Origin: DATCVR01 sp036566745
GTDB lineage: Bacteria > Actinomycetota > Actinomycetes > Jiangellales > Jiangellaceae
Reading direction: 5' to 3'
Assembly: GCA_036566745.1 (NCBI GenBank)
Contig: DATCVR010000048.1
Location: 1-12,504 of the forward strand
DNA length: 12,504 bases
The notes below the pieces were generated by a model. The model made no database searches and was not told the DNA's origin. It saw only the letters and a program-made list of their open reading frames with translations. The translations under genes and the position numbers were made by a program. Of this stretch, positions 6,949 through 12,504 are shown one piece after another (the first letter of the stretch is position 1; every line of letters begins with the position of its first letter).

Positions 6949-9639
6949 TTGAGCCACGCCCAGCTGGGCGACACCGCCACTCTCCTCAGTGACGCCCTCA
7001 GACACGTCGAGCACGGCTACACCGAGTCGAACGCGGTCGTCCTGGCCCGATGCACACGGATCGCCAGGCTCGGCGTCGCGCCCCCGGTCGTCGGCCGCTC
7101 CCGCCGCGCGATGGGATCGGCGATCGAGGCTGCCCGCGACACCGCGGTCGGGGCGATCGTCGGAGCACTCCAGGACGTCGAGCGGGTCAGAACCGAGATC
7201 GTCGAGCGCCCGGACCCGACGTGGCTGCTGCCCGAGCCGCTGTCCGGGCCGCCCTCGAAGCTCGTCCTGGAGCACGAGATCTTCAACAGGAAGCTCGAGA
7301 GCGTCCTGTTGCTGCACTCGGCGGACACCTGGCGGCTGGACGACCTCCTGCGACAAGGTCGCTGGCTCACCTCGCTGGACCTGATCCGTCCGAAGCGGCT
7401 CGACCTCGCCACGCACTCCGCGTACCTGCCGCTGTTCGCGACCGACGGCCGAGTGGGCCGGCTGATCGACGCGACCGCCCTCCAGTCCGCCAGCCTCCAG
7501 GCGTACGACCTCGTGGTCGTTCCGACAGCGGCGCCACCGGAGCGCTTCCACACCGAGATCAGGCGCGGGCTGTACGTGTGGGAGAACGGCTGGGCCTACA
7601 CCCGGCGCGGGGCGGTCATCGCGTCCAAGGGGATCCCCACCGCCTTGCGGTCCTCCGCACTCATCGAGGACCTCGGGACCGCGCTGCCGCCGGCCGGCCA
7701 GCTGACGCTAGAGGTCGCCGGCGCGGAGGCGATCACGATCGGAGCCGCGGTCCGGAGCATCTTCGGCAACGATCGCCCGGTCATCGTCTACAACCCCGCG
7801 TTCGCCGGGCTCGGAGCGTCGACGGGAGCGGTCCGGTGGAGGTCCAGCTCGCGACTGACCACGGACGATCACGCCACGTTGATCCGCGCGCTGCGCGACC
7901 ACCTGCCGGCTCACAACTTCCTGGTCGCCAGCGTGATGCGTCCCGGCGACGTGCGCCACCACACCATCCAGGAGATCCTGCGAGCACTCCCGGACGATCC
8001 CGGCGTCAAGGGGATCATGGAGCTCGAGCAGCCCGGCCTGACCACGCTGCGCGGCTTCAGCCAGGTGCTGAGCAGCGGCGCGGTGGCGGCGATGGTGCAG
8101 ACGACCCATCCGACGAACACGCACCTCGGAGCCGCTCTCGGCCTGCCGTCGTTCATGGTCGGGAACGACACGGAGTCGTTCGTGCTGGCGCCGTCCACGA
8201 CCGACGCGAGGTACTTCACCCCGGTGCCTCGATGGCCGGAGGCGCCGCCCACCGTGGGGGTCTACCACCTCGACACCCAGCCGGGGCCGGCCGACCTGGG
8301 GCTGGCCGCTCACGCCTTCGCCACGCACGTCAACGTGCACACGAAGGGCGTCCACTATGCCTTCGACGATGTCGTGGCGGCGCGGCAGCAGGCCGGGGGC
8401 CTGGTGCAGTCCCTGCGCGAAGGATCCCCGAGAGCGGCGGTGACGGCAGCGAAGGGCTTCGCCGACGTCCTCCGGGACGACGTGCGCGACGTCTACACCA
8501 ACATCGCGGCGGTGGTCGCCCGGATGCGCCTGCAGCCCGGTTTCAGCACGGTGAACAACCTGCACGATCTGCTGGACCTGCCCCGGGAGGCGGCCGAGCG
8601 GGAGATCGCCGCGGTCCGCGAGATCGTCCGCGGCTCGATGCTGCACAAGCTGGCCCGGTTCGTCGCGGCCCCGAAGCGTGTTGTCCCGGTCGCGCCACCG
8701 AACGCGCACATTTACCGGAAGGTGCGGGCCAACGTGCCGCTCAACCCGGAGGAGCTGGCCATGCTGGGCGTGCAGAACGAGCAGCAGTTCGCGGAGCGGG
8801 TCAGGGTCCTCACATCCGGACACATGGCCTCGATCGCGCAGCGACCAGGCGGGCAGCGGTTCCAGGTCGGCTGGCAGCACCTCGTCACCCTCCACCCGGA
8901 GACGGTGGTCAAGTCGCTCTCCACGAACACGGCGAGTGAGTACCTCACCGACGAATACACGCTGCAGAGCATCCGCGACGCGCTCGGCACCGCAGGCGGG
9001 CTGGTCCCGCCGACGAGCGGGATCGTGGACGGGAACGTCGTCAGCTCGCGGATGACGTTGTTCACCGAGCCCGGCGGCGAGGCGATGTCGCCGTTGTTCG
9101 GTGGCCGACCGGTCGCGGAGACGTCGCTGCCGCTGGGATGGATCGACGAGCAGTTCGAGAACTACGTCGACCTGGCGAGACAGGGCGTGTTCAACTTCGA
9201 CTACAAGTTCAAGGACGTCGGCGTCGACGGCACCGGGGTCCTCCAGGTGGCCGATTACTCCGCGTTCACCCGCGTCGACCGGGCCCGGCCCGGCGGCGGT
9301 GGTCCGGTCAACAGGCGGACGGACGTCTACCACATGGGCGTCAACGAGCTGATCCGCAACGGGCAGTTCCTCGGTGCGTTCGCCAACGGACGCGAGCTCA
9401 CCGACCACTTCCTGGATCTCGTCCACTCCCGGGTCGGGATCGACTTGCGCCCCCACATGGAGGACTGGGAGTGGGGTGACCATGGCAATCCCGAGATCGT
9501 GCCCCTGGCCGAACGGCTGCGCGAGTTCGTCGAGGGCCACAGCAGGAACGCCTTGCCGCGGCCGGTGTACCCGCTCATCGACGCCGACGCCGAGCGCCTG
9601 GTGTACGAGTACATCGCCGCGCGGCTGCCGTCGAGCTGA
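6949..9639 (+). CDS. Glycosyltransferase-like protein fused to a protein-kinase-like domain
   Basis: This is an 896-residue protein. The TTG start is the only option after an in-frame stop at 6922 that has a ribosome site (GGAGA). Residues about 135-571 are collinear with the partial gene at 1-1352. They include R276-P-V-I-V-Y-N-P, T365-L-R-G-F-S and P388-T-N-T-H392-L-G-A-A, a GT-B/GT9-like pattern. The first 130 residues are helical and unrecognised. Residues about 620-890 resemble a protein kinase. There is a Val-Val-Lys (K655, strand 3), a possible helix-C Glu (E669), and a hinge-like segment R701 to E707 followed by Pro-Gly-Gly. The catalytic loop is D751-Y-K753-F-K-D756, with D769-Y-S at DFG spacing and D792-V-Y-H-M-G797-V like helix F. 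The usual Asn is Asp756 and HRD reads Asn-Phe-Asp, so activity is uncertain. No membrane segment is seen. Gene placement between secF and apt is an insertion into a conserved order. Role unknown. Confidence 0.7.
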   Translation: MSHAQLGDTATLLSDALRHVEHGYTESNAVVLARCTRIARLGVAPPVVGRSRRAMGSAIEAARDTAVGAIVGALQDVERVRTEIVERPDPTWLLPEPLSGPPSKLVLEHEIFNRKLESVLLLHSADTWRLDDLLRQGRWLTSLDLIRPKRLDLATHSAYLPLFATDGRVGRLIDATALQSASLQAYDLVVVPTAAPPERFHTEIRRGLYVWENGWAYTRRGAVIASKGIPTALRSSALIEDLGTALPPAGQLTLEVAGAEAITIGAAVRSIFGNDRPVIVYNPAFAGLGASTGAVRWRSSSRLTTDDHATLIRALRDHLPAHNFLVASVMRPGDVRHHTIQEILRALPDDPGVKGIMELEQPGLTTLRGFSQVLSSGAVAAMVQTTHPTNTHLGAALGLPSFMVGNDTESFVLAPSTTDARYFTPVPRWPEAPPTVGVYHLDTQPGPADLGLAAHAFATHVNVHTKGVHYAFDDVVAARQQAGGLVQSLREGSPRAAVTAAKGFADVLRDDVRDVYTNIAAVVARMRLQPGFSTVNNLHDLLDLPREAAEREIAAVREIVRGSMLHKLARFVAAPKRVVPVAPPNAHIYRKVRANVPLNPEELAMLGVQNEQQFAERVRVLTSGHMASIAQRPGGQRFQVGWQHLVTLHPETVVKSLSTNTASEYLTDEYTLQSIRDALGTAGGLVPPTSGIVDGNVVSSRMTLFTEPGGEAMSPLFGGRPVAETSLPLGWIDEQFENYVDLARQGVFNFDYKFKDVGVDGTGVLQVADYSAFTRVDRARPGGGGPVNRRTDVYHMGVNELIRNGQFLGAFANGRELTDHFLDLVHSRVGIDLRPHMEDWEWGDHGNPEIVPLAERLREFVEGHSRNALPRPVYPLIDADAERLVYEYIAARLPSS

Positions 9640-9640
9640 G

Positions 9641-9670
9641 CTGAGGCCCGCCCCGACCGCGCGGTAACGT
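9641..9670 (+). promoter_or_regulatory. Candidate promoter for a leaderless apt transcript
   Basis: TAACGT (9665-9670) matches the -10 pattern TAnnnT, with CTGAGG (9641-9646) 18 bases upstream as a -35. The apt GTG begins seven bases after the -10, where transcription would start. No Shine-Dalgarno sequence lies before the GTG. This is the usual layout of leaderless actinobacterial genes. Confidence 0.5.
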
Positions 9671-9677
9671 CCTCCTC

Positions 9678-10235
9678 GTGACTCACACCGACCTGGCCTC
9701 GCCGGAGCGGGACCTCCTGCTCTCGCACATCCGCGACGTGCCGGACTGGCCCGAGCCGGGCGTGGTGTTCAAGGACATCACGCCCTTGCTGCGCGACGCC
9801 GAGGCGTTCGGCACCACCGTCGACCTGATCGCCGCCTGCGGCCAGGACGACGCCGGCGTCACCAACGTCGACGTCGTGGTGGGCATCGAGGCGCGCGGCT
9901 TCATCCTGGCCGCCCCGGTGGCCGAGCGGCTCGGCACCGGCTTCGTCCCGATCCGCAAGGCCGGCAAGCTTCCGCACCTCACCGACTCGGCGAGCTACGA
10001 GCTCGAGTACGGCCAGGCGACCATCGAGGTCCACCGTGACGCCTTCGAGCCGGGCGACCGCGTGCTCCTCGTCGACGACGTCCTGGCCACGGGTGGCACG
10101 GTGCGGGCCACCACCGATCTGGTCCGCCGCGCGGGCGCCGAGGTCGTGGCGGTGAGCGTCCTGATGGAGCTCGGTTTCCTCCACGGCCGTGATCGTCTCG
10201 ACGACGTCGTCGTCCACGCCTTGCTGGTGGTCTGA
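9678..10235 (+). CDS. apt: Adenine phosphoribosyltransferase
   Basis: This 185-residue cytoplasmic enzyme salvages adenine: adenine plus PRPP gives AMP and pyrophosphate. Its length is typical. Seen in order: Pro-Gly-Val-Val-Phe-Lys-Asp-Ile-Thr-Pro-Leu-Leu (about residues 27-38), the APRT signature near the N-terminus; Gly-Ile-Glu-Ala-Arg-Gly-Phe (about 73-79); and the PRPP-binding loop Leu-Leu-Val-Asp-Asp-Val-Leu-Ala-Thr-Gly-Gly-Thr (about 131-142). The tail ends Glu-Leu-Gly-Phe-Leu-His-Gly-Arg as in the family. Start at GTG without a ribosome binding site. apt next to relA is a conserved actinobacterial pairing, joining purine salvage to alarmone synthesis. relA follows after 60 bases, apparently with its own promoter. 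Confidence 0.95.
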   Translation: MTHTDLASPERDLLLSHIRDVPDWPEPGVVFKDITPLLRDAEAFGTTVDLIAACGQDDAGVTNVDVVVGIEARGFILAAPVAERLGTGFVPIRKAGKLPHLTDSASYELEYGQATIEVHRDAFEPGDRVLLVDDVLATGGTVRATTDLVRRAGAEVVAVSVLMELGFLHGRDRLDDVVVHALLVV

Positions 10236-10261
10236 CGCCGGGAAGTTCTGGGCCCTACACT
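10232..10261 (+). promoter_or_regulatory. Candidate relA promoter
   Basis: CTGACG (10232-10237) is five of six to TTGACG. After an 18-base spacer comes TACACT (10256-10261), which fits TAnnnT. The -35 overlaps the apt stop codon. Transcription would begin near 10268, inside or at the edge of the inverted repeat that follows. Confidence 0.5.
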
Positions 10262-10265
10262 TGGT

Positions 10266-10282
10266 TCTCTCCACTGGAGAGA
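10266..10282 (+). repeat. Inverted repeat in the relA leader
   Basis: TCTCTCCACTGGAGAGA is a perfect inverted repeat with 8-base arms around a central C. It can form a seven-pair RNA hairpin with loop ACU, or act as a DNA operator at the predicted transcription start. It lies just before the relA ribosome site (GAGAGG, 10284-10289). It resembles the element at 6927-6942: both carry GTTCTC on the left and TGGAGA followed by ACG on the right. No T run follows, so it is not an intrinsic terminator. Confidence 0.45.
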
Positions 10283-10295
10283 CGAGAGGGGGCCT

Positions 10296-12504
10296 GTGGC
10301 CGAACAGAATGCCCCGACAGGCGCGCTGGCGCCGGTTCGCGTGCGGGCGAGGCTTGCTCGCCTGACATCGCAGCGTCAGCAGTCTGACCCTGCCCTCGAG
10401 CCGCTCTTCCGGGCGATCAAGGCCAGCCATCCCAAGGCCGACCTCAGCGTGGTCGAGAAGGCCTACCAGGTAGCCTCACGGGCGCATTCAGGCCAGAAGC
10501 GCAAGAGCGGTGATCCCTACATCACCCACCCGCTGGCCGTCGCCACCATCCTCGCCGAGCTGGGCATGACCCCGCCCACGCTCGCCGCCGCCTTGCTGCA
10601 CGCCACCGTCGAGGAGACCGACTACACCCTCGACCAGCTCCGCGCCGAGTTCGGCGACGAGATCGCCATGCTCGTCGACAGCGTCACCAAGCTGGACAAG
10701 GTCCGATACGGCTGGGCCGCCGAGGCCGAGACCGTCCGCAAGATGGTCATCGCGATGGCCAAGGACATCCGCGTCCTGGTCATCAAGCTCGCCGACCGCC
10801 TCCACAACGCCCGCACCTGGCGTTATGTCTCGAAGGAGTCCGCGCGCCGCGACGCTCGCGAGACCCTCGACATCTACGGCCCGCTGGCCCACCGCCTGGG
10901 CATGAACACCATCAAGTGGGAGCTCGAGGATCTCGCGTTCGCCACCCTCCATCCGAAGGTGTACGACGAGATCGTCCGGCTGGTCGCCGAGCGGGCGCCC
11001 TCGCGCGACGACTACCTCGCCTCGGTCATCGACCAGGTCCAGAGCGACCTGCGTGGCGCGAAGCTCAAGGCCACGGTCACCGGCCGGCCCAAGCACTACT
11101 ACTCGATCTACCAGAAGATGATCGTGCGCGGCCGCGACTTCGCCGACATCTACGACCTCGTCGGCATCCGCGTGCTCGTCGACTCCGTGCGCGACTGTTA
11201 CGCCGTTCTCGGCATCGTCCACGCCCGCTGGAACCCCGTTCCCGGGCGGTTCAAGGACTACATCGCGATGCCGAAGTTCAACATGTACCAGTCGCTGCAC
11301 ACCACGGTCATCGGGCCGTCGGGCAAGCCGGTCGAGATGCAGATCCGCACGTTCGCGATGCACCGCCGCGCCGAGTACGGCGTCGCGGCTCACTGGAAGT
11401 ACAAGGAAGACTCCAACGCCGGGCGCGAGGCCGACAAGACCCCCGACGGCGTCTCCGAAGACGGCGGCAACGACATGGCGTGGCTGCGCCAGTTGCTCGA
11501 CTGGCAGAAGGAGACCGAGGACCCGGGGGAGTTCCTCGAGTCGCTGCGCTTCGAGATCGAGGCCAACGAGGTCTACGTCTTCACCCCCAAGGGCGACGTC
11601 GTGGCGCTGCCCGCCGAGGCCACACCGGTCGACTTCGCCTACGCCGTCCACACCGAGGTCGGCCATCGCACCATCGGTGCCCGGGTCAACGGCCGGCTCA
11701 TCCCGCTCGAGTCGCCGCTCGACAACGGCGACGTCGTCGAGATCTTCACCTCGAAGGCCGCGGGCGCCGGGCCGAGCCGCGACTGGCTGAGCTTCGTCAA
11801 GAGCGCCCGGGCTCGCAACAAGATCAAGCAGTGGTTCTCCAAGGAGCGCCGCGAAGAGGCCATCGAGCACGGCAAGGACGCCATCGCCCGGGCGATGCGC
11901 AAGCAGGACCTCCCGCTCCAGCGGATGCTGAGTCAGGAGGCGCTGACCGCCGTCGCCGACGACCTCCGCTATCCCGACATCTCCGCGCTCTACGCCGCGG
12001 TCGGCGAGGGCCACGTCTCGGCCCAGAGCGTCGTCCAGAAGCTCGTCTTCATCCTCGGTGGCGAAGAAGGCACCACCGAGGACGCCGCCGAGGCCGCCAC
12101 CCCCGACCGCCCGCGCCGTCGTTCGGCCGGCGATCCCGGTGTCGTGGTCAAGGGCGTGAGCGACGTCTGGATCAAACTGGCCCGATGTTGCACTCCCGTG
12201 CCGGGCGACGAGATCGTCGGATTCGTCACCCGCGGCTCAGGGGTGTCGGTCCACCGCGCCGACTGCGTCAACGTCGACGCGCTCCGCCGCGAGCAGGGCC
12301 GCATGGTCGAGGTCGAGTGGGCACCCACCGCCAACAGCATGTTCCTGGTGGCCGTTCAGGTCGAGGCCCTCGACCGGGCCAGGCTGCTCTCGGACGTCAC
12401 CCGCGTGCTGTCCGACCAGCACGTCAACATCCTCTCGGCCACGGTCTCCACCAACACCGACCGCATCGCCAAGAGCCGCTTCACCTTCGAGATGGCCGAC
12501 CCCA
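10296..12504 (+). CDS. relA: RelA/Rel (p)ppGpp synthetase with degenerate hydrolase motif, 3'-truncated by window edge
   Basis: The first 736 codons of a long Rel-family protein; the C-terminal end of the ACT domain is off the window. GTG start with GAGAGG six bases upstream. HD domain (about 50-200): H64, Arg-Lys-Ser-Gly, Ile-Thr-H78-Pro and Ala-D167-Arg-Leu-His-Asn are present. The HDxxED motif, however, reads H102-A103-T-V-E106-E107, so a metal-ligand Asp and a catalytic Asp are replaced. The synthetase domain (about 255-400) looks intact: Thr-Gly-Arg-Pro-Lys-His-Tyr-Tyr-Ser, R318-F-K-D321 followed by Tyr-Ile-Ala, Tyr-Gln-Ser-Leu-His-Thr, and Glu-Met-Gln-Ile-Arg-Thr. The TGS domain starts near 424. 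The zinc-finger region has C631-C632 and C657. The ACT domain starts near 680. Family role: making (p)ppGpp from ATP and GDP/GTP on starved ribosomes; most actinobacterial Rel proteins also degrade it. Inference: this one is synthetase-only, so another hydrolase must exist; the HD gene at 1480-2628 is a candidate. Confidence 0.95.
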   Translation, partial: MAEQNAPTGALAPVRVRARLARLTSQRQQSDPALEPLFRAIKASHPKADLSVVEKAYQVASRAHSGQKRKSGDPYITHPLAVATILAELGMTPPTLAAALLHATVEETDYTLDQLRAEFGDEIAMLVDSVTKLDKVRYGWAAEAETVRKMVIAMAKDIRVLVIKLADRLHNARTWRYVSKESARRDARETLDIYGPLAHRLGMNTIKWELEDLAFATLHPKVYDEIVRLVAERAPSRDDYLASVIDQVQSDLRGAKLKATVTGRPKHYYSIYQKMIVRGRDFADIYDLVGIRVLVDSVRDCYAVLGIVHARWNPVPGRFKDYIAMPKFNMYQSLHTTVIGPSGKPVEMQIRTFAMHRRAEYGVAAHWKYKEDSNAGREADKTPDGVSEDGGNDMAWLRQLLDWQKETEDPGEFLESLRFEIEANEVYVFTPKGDVVALPAEATPVDFAYAVHTEVGHRTIGARVNGRLIPLESPLDNGDVVEIFTSKAAGAGPSRDWLSFVKSARARNKIKQWFSKERREEAIEHGKDAIARAMRKQDLPLQRMLSQEALTAVADDLRYPDISALYAAVGEGHVSAQSVVQKLVFILGGEEGTTEDAAEAATPDRPRRRSAGDPGVVVKGVSDVWIKLARCCTPVPGDEIVGFVTRGSGVSVHRADCVNVDALRREQGRMVEVEWAPTANSMFLVAVQVEALDRARLLSDVTRVLSDQHVNILSATVSTNTDRIAKSRFTFEMADP

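Noticed and set aside
10266..10282. relA leader hairpin as a terminator of apt
   Set aside because: No T run follows and it lies at or after the predicted relA transcription start, so an operator or leader role is more likely.
10488..12014. 508-codon minus-strand open frame opposite relA
   Set aside because: It mirrors the strongly conserved relA coding sequence, and its product is repetitive Val/Asp/Gly/Leu-rich without domain features.

Overview
The window is high-GC chromosomal DNA from an actinomycete (Actinomycetota). The evidence is the strong G/C third-position bias, the GTG/TTG starts, and the conserved actinobacterial gene order yajC-secD-secF-apt-relA. The RelA sequence feels closest to Propionibacteriales/Nocardioidaceae-type proteins, but that placement is only an impression.

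Layout. At 1-1352 is the 3' part of a glycosyltransferase-like gene whose 5' end lies outside the window. At 1480-2628 is a stand-alone HD-domain protein that carries the metal-binding pattern of the RelA/SpoT (p)ppGpp hydrolase domain. At 2629-3411 on the minus strand is an alpha/beta hydrolase; its stop codon directly abuts the stop of the HD gene. Then comes the Sec accessory operon: yajC (3579-3980), secD (4075-5694) and secF (5694-6842, start overlapping the secD stop). At 6949-9639 is an 896-residue protein whose N-terminal two thirds is collinear with the partial gene at 1-1352. Its C-terminal third reads as a divergent protein-kinase-like domain. It is followed by apt (9678-10235, apparently leaderless) and relA (10296 to the window end, 3' truncated).

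How the genes may work together. YajC, SecD and SecF assist Sec-dependent export. Apt salvages adenine, and RelA makes (p)ppGpp. The unexpected part is the accessory set wrapped around this core. RelA has lost two key hydrolase residues: the HDxxED motif reads His-Ala-Thr-Val-Glu-Glu. Its synthetase domain looks intact, so it is predicted to be synthetase-only. The HD protein about 8 kb upstream keeps every residue RelA lost, and could supply the missing alarmone hydrolase. That protein follows a glycosyltransferase-like gene whose kinase-fused paralogue sits between secF and apt. I propose, as inference, that the two glycosyltransferase-like proteins and the HD hydrolase form an accessory module linked to alarmone or nucleotide metabolism.

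Non-coding signals include a 16-bp perfect palindrome and a Shine-Dalgarno-sequestering inverted repeat before the kinase-fused gene. A related inverted repeat lies in the relA leader. Candidate promoters are seen for yajC, apt and relA. No tRNA, rRNA, CRISPR array, insertion sequence or phage gene was seen. No gap between genes exceeds 170 bases.
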